Source: Pseudomonadota bacterium (GTDB taxonomy: Bacteria > Pseudomonadota > Gammaproteobacteria > Acidiferrobacterales > Acidiferrobacteraceae). Taken from it: a stretch of DNA of 50,967 nucleotides. Shown in pieces: positions 28,212-37,213 of this stretch (its first letter is position 1; the number at the start of each line of letters is the position of its first letter). The DNA lies in NCBI GenBank assembly GCA_021777535.1, contig JAJYDN010000016.1, positions 1 through 50,967 on the forward strand, given 5' to 3'. Below the pieces are notes generated by a model. It did no database searches. It was not told the DNA's origin and saw nothing but the letters and a program-made list of their open reading frames with translations. The position numbers and the translations under genes are program-made.

Positions 28212-30479
28212 TTACTCGACGTTGGCGATCGACAGCGTGTTGCGCTGCAGATTGCCCGCGCCCGCTGCCACATTCAGACCGACGTCGCCGCTGGCGTTTT
28301 GCAGGACGTTGCCCGAGACGCTTGCGGTGTTGGTCGGCAGGGCGGCGATGTCGCTATAGCCGCTCAATGGCGCGCTGGCGGTGATGGCACCAAGCGACTG
28401 CTGCGAAACTTCCGTCAAGGCCGTGGCATTGTGGCCGCCGCGGTTGAAGGCGTACGCGAGGTCGTTGCTCTGCATGTTCTGCATGCCCGAGGCGACGTTG
28501 ACGCCGATCTTGCCGGTGGCGTTCTGGAGCACGTTATTTTGTACGGTCGCATTGTTGTTGCCGCCCATATCGAACGCGAAAGACCACGGACCCGAGGTCT
28601 GTTCGCCGCTCACGCCAGCCTTGGCGGAACCACCGAGGCTCGCGCCGGTAGCGAGTGCGATGGCGGTGTTGTTGTCCTGCGTGTTCTGCAGGCCGGCGGC
28701 GGCATTGGCGTTGATGTTGCCGGAGGCGTCCTGCAGGACGTTGGCGGACAGTCCGGCGTCGTTGGCGGTGTAAAAGCCCCCGGCGATCGACGGGATCCAG
28801 CACCACGCACCGTTGCTCCGCTGGGAATCCGCGATCAGGGCGCTTGCATGGGTCGTGCTGCTTTCTGTGGCGGCCGCCGTGCTGATCGCAAGCGCGTTGC
28901 TCTGGGTGTTGAAGTCACCCGCCGCCACGTTGAGACCGACGTTGCCGGTCACAAACTGCATGACATTGCCCGCGACCATGGCCCCGTTGTACCAGAGGCC
29001 CGCGAGGCTGAAACGGGGCGGGACGGACCACCGCTCCTGGCCGCCCTGATCGGTGTCGATGACGGCCTTGGCAACAGTGCCCGCACTGTCGTACGCAAGC
29101 GCGAGATCATTCGCCTGCAGGTTGTCGATGCCCGACGCCACGTTCAGGCCGATATTGCCCGAGGCGTTCTGCAGGACGTTGTCGGTGACGCTTGCGTGGT
29201 CGTACCCGATCAACGAGAAAGAAGCGCCAGGTCCGGAGCGCTGGCTGTCGTGGATCGTCGATGAGGCCGCGCCGTGCGTTGCGCTAGCCACATTCGAGGC
29301 GAGGGCCATGGCGTTGGACTGCATGTTCTGCGCGCCGGCGGCGACGTTGGCGTCGATGTTGCCGGAGGCGTTCTGCAGGACGTTATCGGTGATACTGGCG
29401 TTGTTGACGGTGCCGCTTGTGGCCGATCCGCCGCTCATCATGCCGCCCGCCTGGTGGTTGGTGACATGCGCCCTGCTGGACGCCGCGGTCGGGGTCGGCG
29501 GGTCGGGATATACGGGGGTGGCGGCGGAAACGGCGAGCGTGTTGCCCTGCATGTTCTGCACGCCGGCGGCGACGTTCACGCCAATGTTGCCGTGGGAAGA
29601 CTGCAGAACGTCATCGCTCAAGGTCGCGCTGTTGGCTGTGGCGTGCACGCCGGCTGCCTGCACACTCGCCGTCTGCATGCTGGACGCTGAGGCCAAAGCA
29701 TGGAGGGCGCCGTGGTTATAGGCGATCGCCAGATCGTTGGTCTGCATATTCTGGTCGCCGGCCGTGACGTTTGCGCCGATATTGCCGGACGCATACTGCA
29801 GGACGTAATCCGCAAGGCTCGCGTTGTTGGAGGCGTCGCCCGTGAACGCGACTGCGGCCGGATCCCAGGACCAATGCGTCCCTGCCTGCTGGGCGGAACT
29901 GGCTGCGGCATAGGCGACACCGGCCGGGTCCATGGCGAGATTGCTGGCAATGGCCGTGTTGTTTGCCTGCATGGAGTCGCTGCCGGCGGCGATATTGAGG
30001 CCGACGATACCCGAGGCGTTCTGCAGGACATTGTCGGTGGCACTGGCGTTATTTTGCGTGGCGATGGACGATGTAAATGCGTCCGGGTCACCCATGGTGT
30101 TGGCCGTTTGCGACGCGTGCACCACGGCACGGGCCGCGATCTCGGGTGTGAGCGGATTATTCGCCGTGGCGATGGCGGCGTTGTTTCCCTGCACGTTGCC
30201 GGATCCGGCAGCGATGTTCATGCCGACGTTGCCCGAGATGTTTTGGCCGACGTTGCCGCTCGCCGACGCCGTGTTGCGCGTGCCGACGCTCCAGCTTGCG
30301 CTCCCGTTGGTCGACTGGGAGCTACGGAGGCGGGCGGTGAGATGACCTGCCGCAGGATCCGGACCCGGGGATGGCGAAGGGCTGCCACACGACGGGCCGG
30401 GAACACACGCAGCAAACGCGGCGGGCGCCAGCGCTATGCCGACGGCCGCGGCCAGAATACGTTTTTTTAGCTGAACCAT
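28212..30479 (-). CDS. fapC: FapC-like functional amyloid subunit with ten repeats
   Basis: A 755-aa secreted protein from start 30479 (AAGGAG 8 nt upstream). The signal peptide ends AAFA, just before CVPGPSC. Ten copies of a roughly 30-residue repeat follow, built on NVLQNASGNIG, NVAAG and N-Q-N positions and ending LAIA, separated by 30-50-residue variable linkers rich in Ala, Ser and Thr. This matches the Gln/Asn-rich repeat style of Fap amyloids. FapC is the main fibril protein of biofilm matrix in Pseudomonas, where characterised forms have about three repeats. Apart from the N-terminal pair, cysteine is nearly absent (one in WCW). Automatic annotation may label it adhesin or heme-utilisation protein. 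Four to six large opposite-strand frames are shadows. Confidence 0.85.
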   Translation of the reverse strand: MVQLKKRILAAAVGIALAPAAFAACVPGPSCGSPSPSPGPDPAAGHLTARLRSSQSTNGSASWSVGTRNTASASGNVGQNISGNVGMNIAAGSGNVQGNNAAIATANNPLTPEIAARAVVHASQTANTMGDPDAFTSSIATQNNASATDNVLQNASGIVGLNIAAGSDSMQANNTAIASNLAMDPAGVAYAAASSAQQAGTHWSWDPAAVAFTGDASNNASLADYVLQYASGNIGANVTAGDQNMQTNDLAIAYNHGALHALASASSMQTASVQAAGVHATANSATLSDDVLQSSHGNIGVNVAAGVQNMQGNTLAVSAATPVYPDPPTPTAASSRAHVTNHQAGGMMSGGSATSGTVNNASITDNVLQNASGNIDANVAAGAQNMQSNAMALASNVASATHGAASSTIHDSQRSGPGASFSLIGYDHASVTDNVLQNASGNIGLNVASGIDNLQANDLALAYDSAGTVAKAVIDTDQGGQERWSVPPRFSLAGLWYNGAMVAGNVMQFVTGNVGLNVAAGDFNTQSNALAISTAAATESSTTHASALIADSQRSNGAWCWIPSIAGGFYTANDAGLSANVLQDASGNINANAAAGLQNTQDNNTAIALATGASLGGSAKAGVSGEQTSGPWSFAFDMGGNNNATVQNNVLQNATGKIGVNVASGMQNMQSNDLAYAFNRGGHNATALTEVSQQSLGAITASAPLSGYSDIAALPTNTASVSGNVLQNASGDVGLNVAAGAGNLQRNTLSIANVE
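28215..30257 (-). repeat. fapC: Ten imperfect amyloid repeats within fapC
   Basis: The coding repeats begin at residues near 75 and end two residues before the stop. Most keep D/G-N-V-L-Q-N-A-S-G-N-I-G, N-V-A-A-G, and N-M-Q-x-N. DNA copies diverge mainly at third positions, so the array is old and held by selection, not recently expanded. Confidence 0.85.
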
Positions 30480-30501
30480 ATGACTTCTCCTTAGGTTTAT
30501 A

Positions 30502-30524
30502 GAAAAGCGGATGAACCGCTTTTT
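30502..30524 (-). terminator. Hairpin between fapB and fapC (weak terminator or mRNA stabiliser)
   Basis: AAAAGCGG and CCGCTTTT form an 8-bp stem with a TTCAT loop, 22 bp before the fapC start. The U-tract is within the stem, so termination is probably partial; it may instead protect the fapC 5' end. Confidence 0.5.
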
Positions 30525-30548
30525 ATCCTTATGCCCGGCCACGGGCGC

Positions 30549-31136
30549 TCAATGGGCCGGAGCCATCCCTGCTGGAACATTCATGGCCAGACTGTTGGCC
30601 ACCTGATTGCCTGTACCGACCACCTGGGTTGCCTGGACGACTCCGCGCGCACCCGCGAAGACCGCCGGACCATCGAGAATCTGGCCGGACTGCGCAGATC
30701 CTGCGGGCGGTGCCGCCGTCCGATGGATCGGAAGGGAGACCGCGCCGAGCTGCGCCGCGGTGAGCGGTGTCCAGTTACGGTCGATGGTCACCATATTGGC
30801 TTCGCTGTTGTTGTTGCCGCTCGCCTGATTGAGGTTGACGATGCCCGCGAAGCCCGCGAACGCGTGGCCCAGGATCAGCGCGCCGCCGGCCACCGAAGGC
30901 AGCGGCGGGCGGACATTCGACTGCGTCACCGTGGCATGCGAAGGACCGGTGCTGATCGCGTCGCTATTGGCCTGCATGTTGCCAAAGCCGGCGGCCTGGT
31001 TTATGGCGGCGATTCCACGGCCGTTGCTGAACGCCTGGCCGCCGATGACCGTGGTATCGGGAAGCGAAGGTGGCGCGGAGGTCCGGCACAGTGCCGGCAA
31101 CGGCAACGCCAGTAGCGTCATCCCCCAGGCGGCCAT
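30549..31136 (-). CDS. fapB: FapA/FapB-like minor amyloid (nucleator) protein
   Basis: A 195-aa secreted protein with a signal-like N-terminus (MAAWGMTLLALPLPALC). Three diverged repeats follow: GIAAINQAAGFGNMQANSDA (41-60), GIVNLNQASGNNNSEANMVT (about 99-118) and GVVQATQVVGTGNQVANSLA (about 165-184). They resemble the FapC repeat, as expected for FapB, which seeds FapC fibrils; a FapA identity cannot be excluded as only one gene stands before fapC. Start 31136 is chosen over 31193 because GAAGG lies 6 nt upstream and because the sigma-54 start of transcription would fall only two bases before 31193. Confidence 0.75.
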   Translation of the reverse strand: MAAWGMTLLALPLPALCRTSAPPSLPDTTVIGGQAFSNGRGIAAINQAAGFGNMQANSDAISTGPSHATVTQSNVRPPLPSVAGGALILGHAFAGFAGIVNLNQASGNNNSEANMVTIDRNWTPLTAAQLGAVSLPIHRTAAPPAGSAQSGQILDGPAVFAGARGVVQATQVVGTGNQVANSLAMNVPAGMAPAH

Positions 31137-31204
31137 GCGGACCTTCGCCCGGCGCGCCGTCCCCGAATATCTGCAGGAGTCATGGATTGTCATGCCAGCC
31201 TCTA

Positions 31205-31222
31205 TATCAAGATCCGTGCCAA
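31205..31222 (-). promoter_or_regulatory. Sigma-54 (-24/-12) promoter of the fap operon
   Basis: The minus strand reads TTGGCACGGATCTTGATA. The consensus YTGGCACGRNNNTTGCW is matched except GA for GC at -12. The GG and GA pairs are 12 bp apart, as required. Predicted +1 is near 31195, giving a leader of about 59 nt before ATG 31136. Confidence 0.75.
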
Positions 31223-31232
31223 GGCCACATGG

Positions 31233-31257
31233 TTGTCCTAAGTAGCTGATTGTCCTA
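31233..31257. promoter_or_regulatory. Tandem TTGTCCTA repeat upstream of the fap promoter
   Basis: TTGTCCTA occurs at 31233-31240 and 31250-31257, a 17-bp period, just upstream of the -24 box. It may bind a regulator. The same bases also make a plus-strand TTGTCC-N17-TATATA promoter match, so the two readings compete. Confidence 0.4.
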
Positions 31258-31628
31258 TATAAAATAGATTGTGGCAGGAACGGCTCGAGGAGAACCGGGC
31301 ACCGGTGTAAGGCGGTCTCGGCAAATAACCGGGCCCGGCACCAGGAGGCTGCCCGACTGTTTCATGCATGTAACGCCAGACGGGCGCGACCGGGGATCTG
31401 CCGGATGATTCCTGCCCGGCAGACGCGGCCTTTAAGGTAAGCGTGGGGTGTAAAAAAAGTGGACAGTTGGGCCCGCTGGCGCTGAGCACGAGCGTCCAGA
31501 GGAAGCGGGGCTCGCCGCAGCAACGGCGGGCCGGGGATATGCGGCTTTTTGGATCCGCGGGCGTGGAGACACAGGGGGGATCGTGGGGGCCGATCGTTCG
31601 GCCGGCTTTTGTGTATCGACGACCCCGG
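31258..31628. other. Intergenic region without a gene
   Basis: The 371 bp between the fap promoter and the end of the S49 peptidase gene show no convincing reading frame. An 8-bp stem (TCTGCCGG 31397-31404 with CCGGCAGA 31416-31423) is the clearest structure. A plus-strand promoter match at 31233-31261 points into this region. Confidence 0.5.
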
Positions 31629-32429
31629 CTACAGAGTCAGGCGCGCAAGGGGGTGGGCAGCGCGCTCCTCGGCCACCTCGAGAACGGATTCGGCGGCGGT
31701 GCGCGCAAACAAACGGCTCAAGCCCCGGGGGCGGCGCGGCTCGACAAAAACGGGTTTGGCGCGGGGGCCACCCCACTCGCTCACCCAGGCGTCGATGCTG
31801 CCGAAACCGTCGATGAGGCCGACCTTCAGCGCCTCGCTTCCGAGCATGTATGAGCCGTCGAAGGCCGCCCCCTCGTCGCGCAGGCGCGATCCACGCCGCG
31901 TGCGGACCCAGTCCTTGAATTCGTCGTGGATGCTGGTGAGCAGCGCCCGCGTGAAGAGCACATCGTCAGCGTCCTCGGGCCGGAAGGGGTCGAGTCGCGC
32001 CTTGTGGGCGCCTGCGGTGTAAATGCGCCGCTCGATCCCGTGGCGCTGGATGAAATCCGCAAGCCCGAAGCCGCCGCCGATGACGCCGATGGAGCCGACG
32101 ATGCTCATGCGGTTGGCGATGATCTCGTCGCCTGCGCAGGCGAGCCAGTACCCGCCCGAGGCGCCGACATCGCCGATCGCGGCGATGACGCGTACACCCA
32201 GCGCGTCTGCCTGGGTCCGGATGTAGCTTGCCACGAGATCCGACTGGACCGGCGAACCGCCGGGGCTATCGATCGCCAGCATGAGGATTTTGTGGCGCCT
32301 GGCGAGCGCAAACGCGCGGCGGATGGGCTCGCGATAGCGGGCGATATGGATCGCAAACGGGCGCGCGGCAATCAGCCCGCGCAACACGAGCACCGGCACC
32401 CGCGAAGCCCGCCAGGAAAAACGCGCCAT
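31629..32429 (-). CDS. S49-family signal peptide peptidase (SppA/SohB-like)
   Basis: A 266-aa protein with the single S49 catalytic domain. MLAIDSPGGSPVQSDLVA is the conserved start of the fold, the nucleophile Ser lies in GASGGYWLACAGDEI, the Lys of the dyad lies in YTAGAHKARLDPF, and GSIGVIGG is the conserved strand between. The N-terminus has only a weak hydrophobic stretch, so the membrane anchor of typical SppA is reduced or missing. S49 enzymes degrade leftover signal peptides and membrane proteins. GGAG 9 nt upstream supports the start. It lies between the GGDEF-EAL gene and the fap operon on the same strand. Confidence 0.9.
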   Translation of the reverse strand: MARFSWRASRVPVLVLRGLIAARPFAIHIARYREPIRRAFALARRHKILMLAIDSPGGSPVQSDLVASYIRTQADALGVRVIAAIGDVGASGGYWLACAGDEIIANRMSIVGSIGVIGGGFGLADFIQRHGIERRIYTAGAHKARLDPFRPEDADDVLFTRALLTSIHDEFKDWVRTRRGSRLRDEGAAFDGSYMLGSEALKVGLIDGFGSIDAWVSEWGGPRAKPVFVEPRRPRGLSRLFARTAAESVLEVAEERAAHPLARLTL

Positions 32430-32562
32430 CTTGCTTGTCTCCTTTTTTGCGCAAGGCGAAAGCGCGCGGACTGTACCACTCGCGCGCGCAGCATATGCCT
32501 ACAAAATCCATTATGCGCCCAACCGGCGGGCGCCGACAGAGACCAGCCGCCAGGGCGCGCGC

Positions 32563-34968
32563 TTACGGCGGAGACAACGGCTCGGGCGCGCCGACGTATA
32601 TCCCCTGGGCGCCGTCGACGCCGATGTCGCGCAAGGCTGTGAGCGTGGCCTCGTCTTCTACCCATTCGGCGATCGTGATGATGCCGAGCAGATGCCCGAT
32701 CCGGTTGGTGGCCTCTACCATCGCCCGGTCGAGCGGATCGGATACGAGCTTGTGCACGAAGCTGCCATCTATTTTCAGGAAATCGACGGGCAGTTTCTTC
32801 AGATAACTGAAGGAACTCACGCCGCTGCCGAAGTCATCCAGGGCGATCAGGGCGCCAAGCTGCTTTAGCTCGCCGATCATGCGGCTTGCGATGGGCCAGT
32901 TGCTGATGGCGACGGTTTCGGTGATCTCGAAACAGAGCATGTGAAAATCCACGCCATGGCGCGCCGCCATGGCGCAGATGTAGTCGAGGAGCGTCGGGTC
33001 GACGAGCGAGGCGCCCGAAAGATTGATGGAGATCATGCTGCACGCCTCCTTGCGCGCGAGGCCGGCAAGATCCGCGAAGGTGTGCTCAATCACCCAGCGA
33101 TCGATGGCCGGCACGAGACCATAGCGCTCGGCGGTCGGCAGGAAGGCCTCGGGATAGATGAGTTCGTGGTTGGGCCCTTTTAGGCGCAACAGGATTTCCC
33201 AGGATTTGGCCTCGCCGCCCGAAAAAATCTCGGATAGCCAGCGCAACGGCTGGCGGTACAGACAGAAATCGTTGTTTTTCAGGGCGGCCTGTACCACGGT
33301 CGTCATGCGCATGTCGTGTTGCCGCTGCGCAAGGACGGCGTCACTCGGCCGATACACATGCACGCGGTTGCGCCCCATGTCCTTGGCCACATAGCACGAC
33401 AGGTCGGCGGCGCGCAGGACCTCCCCGGCATCCTTGATGTCCGGCGACACCGCCACCACGCCGATGCTCGCGCCGACCGAAAACGTCTTGCCGGCCCACA
33501 CGAAACGCAAGGTTTTTATGCACTCGCAGAGCGCCTCGGCAATGCCGACTGCCGTGTCCAGCGGACAGTCGAGCAACAAGACACCGAATTCGTCGCCGCC
33601 CAGGCGCGCGAGAATGTCGCCTGCCCGCAGGCCGTTTTGCAAGACGCCCGTTATCTGCCGCAAAAGATCGTCGCCGGCCGTATGTCCGCAGGTGTCGTTC
33701 ACGATCTTGAACTGGTCGAGATCGAGATAGACGAGTGCGTGGCGGCGGCTCACCGCCGAATCACTATCGAGCAAGGATGCCAGTGCGCCCTCGAAATAGC
33801 TGCGATTGTAGAGACCCGTCAGCGTGTCGTGGCTCGCCTGGTAAGCGAGCTGGCGGCCCATGCGGCGCGCCTGACTCACGTCCTGGAAAACAAACACGGT
33901 TCCGATCGGCTTTCCGCGGTCGTCTTGCATGGGCGCAATAGACAGATCCACCGCAATATAGGTGCCGTTGCCCGCGCGCACCGCCGCGTTGCGCAGCGGT
34001 CCGGTGGTGTCGTCCAGGGGCGGACTGCGCAGCACTCCGCCAAGCGAGGCCCCGGTCTGCTCATCGACCAGATACATGACCTCCTCGATCGGACAGCCTT
34101 CGGCTTCGCGCGCAGAACGGCCTACGAGACGCTCGGCAACGGGATTCATGTACTCGACGTGACCGGTCGTGTCGACCGTAATGACCGCGTCGGTGAGCGA
34201 GTAGAGGGTGATTTCGGCGCGCCTCTTCTCGGCGAGCAATGCGCGCTCCGATGCGGCAGCACGATCCAGGGCAAGCTCGAGTTCCGTTTGCTTGGCTGCG
34301 CCCGAATCGAGCGCCCGGTTGATGAATTTGGCCAGAAATCCGAACTCGTCGGCGAGCGATTCGTCCATGCGGGCGCGCCCGTCCCCGTCGGCGAAGCGTT
34401 GCGCATCGGCAACCAGCGCCGAGAAGGGCCGGGACAGCAACCGGCGCAAGACCGCTTGCAGGACCAGGCCGAACAGCACCATCACCATGCCTACGCCGAG
34501 CATCACGCGGTTGCGGCGCACGATCAGGCTTTTGTGCAGGGAAGCAAAACTGATCGCGGCATGTATTATCTTGCCGGGCACCGCGGGGCTCGTGATGATG
34601 CGGTTGACGGTGAAGGCAAAACGCCCCCCCGGACGGCCGACAGAGATGGTCTGGCCGGAGACGCGCAGCACCAGTCCCCGTACGCCGTACTGGCGCATCC
34701 AGTAAGAGAGTGCGACCTTCTCGGTGGAAATCGCGTGGCGGCCCTGCCCGACAAGTGGCCGCAGGTGCCGTACGAGTTCCGTGGCGGCCAACTGGTCCCG
34801 GGCCAATTGCGTCTGGCGTTCGCCGCGCAGGATGAAGACCGCAGTCAGCAGGCCGATCAGCACCATCCCCCAGAACACGAGGCCCGCGATCTTTACCGGG
34901 AGACTGCCCTGCGCGTTCGGAAGAGGGGTAACCGGAGGAACTGGGTCGCTCACCGAAAGCCCAGCCAT
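32563..34968 (-). CDS. Membrane PAS-GGDEF-EAL protein (c-di-GMP turnover)
   Basis: About 801 aa from start 34968. Membrane segments at 27-47 and 155-174 flank a small periplasmic sensor region; a HAMP-like stretch, a PAS domain (about 250-365), GGDEF (about 378-535, canonical LGGDEF at 456-461) and EAL (about 555-795) follow. The EAL signature reads EIL (591-593), with DDFGSG (711-716) and QGIYVGAP near the end; the metal-binding Glu is kept, so phosphodiesterase activity remains possible. Both synthesis and breakdown of c-di-GMP may occur. It overlaps the upstream membrane-protein gene by 19 bp. GTG at 34956 is an alternative start. Confidence 0.9.
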   Translation of the reverse strand: MAGLSVSDPVPPVTPLPNAQGSLPVKIAGLVFWGMVLIGLLTAVFILRGERQTQLARDQLAATELVRHLRPLVGQGRHAISTEKVALSYWMRQYGVRGLVLRVSGQTISVGRPGGRFAFTVNRIITSPAVPGKIIHAAISFASLHKSLIVRRNRVMLGVGMVMVLFGLVLQAVLRRLLSRPFSALVADAQRFADGDGRARMDESLADEFGFLAKFINRALDSGAAKQTELELALDRAAASERALLAEKRRAEITLYSLTDAVITVDTTGHVEYMNPVAERLVGRSAREAEGCPIEEVMYLVDEQTGASLGGVLRSPPLDDTTGPLRNAAVRAGNGTYIAVDLSIAPMQDDRGKPIGTVFVFQDVSQARRMGRQLAYQASHDTLTGLYNRSYFEGALASLLDSDSAVSRRHALVYLDLDQFKIVNDTCGHTAGDDLLRQITGVLQNGLRAGDILARLGGDEFGVLLLDCPLDTAVGIAEALCECIKTLRFVWAGKTFSVGASIGVVAVSPDIKDAGEVLRAADLSCYVAKDMGRNRVHVYRPSDAVLAQRQHDMRMTTVVQAALKNNDFCLYRQPLRWLSEIFSGGEAKSWEILLRLKGPNHELIYPEAFLPTAERYGLVPAIDRWVIEHTFADLAGLARKEACSMISINLSGASLVDPTLLDYICAMAARHGVDFHMLCFEITETVAISNWPIASRMIGELKQLGALIALDDFGSGVSSFSYLKKLPVDFLKIDGSFVHKLVSDPLDRAMVEATNRIGHLLGIITIAEWVEDEATLTALRDIGVDGAQGIYVGAPEPLSPP

Positions 34969-35348
34969 CGCGCGGTGATGACCATGGGACAGACGCCGCT
35001 CACGCCCGCACCCAGCATGCCGAAGGCGAGAAACCACGGCAGAAACCAGAAGATGTCGTGGTAGTTGACGATCCCCACGACGAGAAGCACGGCCGCGACA
35101 AGGCGCCACGCCCGCTCTGCCTCGAAACGGAAGCGGCCTACCGATTCGGTGCAGAAGGCGTATTCGGGACAAGACGCCCGCCCGAACAGTTTCACGCGCG
35201 CACAGGTGACAAGCCAGGGGATCCGCGCATTGGACAACCCTTCCAGGGTGAGCATCGCGACAACCCCCAGCACAACGTCATGCAACCCGAAATACAGCGA
35301 AACCAGCAACGTCGCGCCCAGGAGAAACCGATACAGGCGGTCGCTCAT
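34950..35348 (-). CDS. Small membrane protein, unknown function
   Basis: A 132-aa protein with two N-terminal membrane segments (about 9-35) and two C-terminal ones (about 82-125), separated by a soluble stretch with cysteines (LFGRASCPEYAFCTESVG). The ending FGMLGAGVSGVCPMVI recalls small YgaP/DUF2892-type membrane proteins, but I cannot name it with confidence. A start at 35423 is in frame; 35348 is preferred because the membrane pattern begins there. The 3' end overlaps the PAS-GGDEF-EAL gene, so the two are probably coupled. Confidence 0.6.
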   Translation of the reverse strand: MSDRLYRFLLGATLLVSLYFGLHDVVLGVVAMLTLEGLSNARIPWLVTCARVKLFGRASCPEYAFCTESVGRFRFEAERAWRLVAAVLLVVGIVNYHDIFWFLPWFLAFGMLGAGVSGVCPMVITARWLGFR

Positions 35349-37213
35349 GGCTTCGCGGACCCCGCGAACCTGCTCATTCCACCCACCACCCCGATATAAA
35401 TTCAGCCTATGTGCGGTGCGCATGCACGCAACCCCGTGTTTCAGTATAGCCGGAAAAGCGGGTGGCGAGACCAAAAAAGAGGGTGCCGGCAGGTCCGTGT
35501 CCGCGCGTTGTGCCGGTATCTGACCGAAACGGGTGCGCGCGGCGGGCACCCCCGGCGGCGCCTTGGTGGGCCGTGCGGCCCGAACCGGTCCGCCAAAAAC
35601 GGACGGCGCGAGCAGGGGTGTATGGGGAAGGGGTCTTCGTGGTCCGCTGCCGGTTTTGCCAGGTAGCTTGCCCTCCTGCGACCGGAAGCGCTCGCGCGTC
35701 CAGCAGGACCGTCGGCGCGCTGCGCCGTCGCGCCCCAGGCGGATTGGGCTGCCCAAAAGGCATGCCCGTCCCTGGTCGCCCGTCTCGTTGTGCCAAGCTC
35801 TGTCTTCGTCGTGCACGGCGGCCGATCCGCACAGCCAGAAGCGGCCTGCATGACCCCTGTCAGGGGGTCCATCGGGCACACTGTCACCGAAGCATCGACG
35901 CAAGCATCGGGACCCTGGCAGGCGCGATCTGGCGCAGATGAAGGTTCTTGCACGGCGCAGGCATGCTTTTGTGCACCGCATTGAGGCTAGGAGCGGGACA
36001 CTGATATCCGGAAACGAACGCCGCACCTTGCGATCCCCGGGGTACGAGCCTCGTTCCCGGCTTCGTTGCCGGCGCAACGAACGCGCAATCGCATGCGGAA
36101 CACTCTCCGTCACCCGCCAGCTCCGGAACGCGCTGCGAGTCCACTGCCTGTTCGCCGTCTCTCAGCAGATCCTCCGCCTCGCCCTGGGGGGCATGTGCCC
36201 GGCCAAAGGCCGGTTGCCCGCGCCTCGGGTACCCCGCGAGGATGTTTCGAGACTCACTGCGCCAGGGAACGGGCGCACCCGGCAGCGTTTCCGCTGCCGG
36301 GGTGAATTCGCCGGGCAGGTACGGATACGCCAGCACATTCGATTCCACGACAATCATGGACGGCCTGGCTTTTTCAGGCCATGAATGTCACGGGCATGAC
36401 ATCCGCTACCGAACCCCGCTCGCAACCGCCGGGCCCGGGCCAGCCGATCACCAGAGGCCATTTTGGTCGGTACGGGCACGGTCTCGAGGCACACTATGGC
36501 CTCGCTGTTTAAGCCGCGGCGATGCACCTGTGCCGCTGATTTCAGTCGCCCGTACACCTCGCCGGGAATATTCTTCAGGGTGCGTGTCCTGGGGATTTTA
36601 ACCCTCGGCCATCATGGTTGCGGTATACCGGGCACCCGGCCCGCGCGCCAATCCGCGAGTTGACCGCTGCAGGCGGTGTATCCGGCCCCCGATCCCTTTG
36701 GGCTCGGGTGCCCTGGCCGTCGTTTTCCCGGCTGCGGCAAGATTTGCACCCTGGATCATTCAGGGCTTTGTTGCGGCCCATGGATTCGCGGCCGGGCCGA
36801 TTGCCATAGCGTTTCGCGTCATGGTGTTTTGGCGAAACGCGCGGAAGCTTGCGCGTGGCCCCCAGGCGCCACACCAGACACTCATGGGCACGAAAGCCGG
36901 CCAGCGATCGCCCCCGGAACGCAGTCAGGCTGCATGCAAGAAGAATAAGGGGATTTGTTGCGGGTGGTTGTGGATATTCGACGATATCTGACAGCGTATA
37001 CATGTCCGCCGTGCCGTTCGGCGCCCTCGGATGCGTCCGCTTTGCGCCCTGGGGGCGTGCCCCCACCCCATCGGACTCGGGCTTGAAACGACCGCGGCTA
37101 CCTGTCTCACACAAAACGCGGGTGCTGCACATGGGCCTTGTGCGGGAACGGAAACCAGTGGCCCGATGCTTCGCGGGCACGAAACCATGGGAAACGAGGA
37201 GGCCGTCTGCGCG
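35349..37213. other. 1.9-kb region without a convincing gene
   Basis: Several frames of 60-200 codons exist on both strands, but none shows a recognisable motif, good start context or a sensible amino-acid mix, and they overlap one another. Visible structures are a GGCCTG...CAGGCC stem (about 36363-36382), a 9-bp stem GCGTTTCGC/GCGAAACGC (36809-36817/36832-36840) and an AT-rich patch near 36960-37005. It may hold decayed genes or untranslated RNA. Confidence 0.5.

Noticed and set aside
28215-30257. Regular DNA repeats that could look like a CRISPR array
   Set aside because: Units are coding, imperfect, and spaced irregularly by 90-150 bp; there are no identical 25-40 bp repeats and no cas genes.
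28167-30470. Several long plus-strand frames opposite fapC
   Set aside because: They only mirror the amyloid repeats in reverse; no signal peptide or motif, and fapC has strong start signals.
31193-31193. Earlier start for the first fap gene
   Set aside because: GAGG precedes it, but the predicted sigma-54 start of transcription is only two bases upstream, so this ribosome-binding site would not be in the message.
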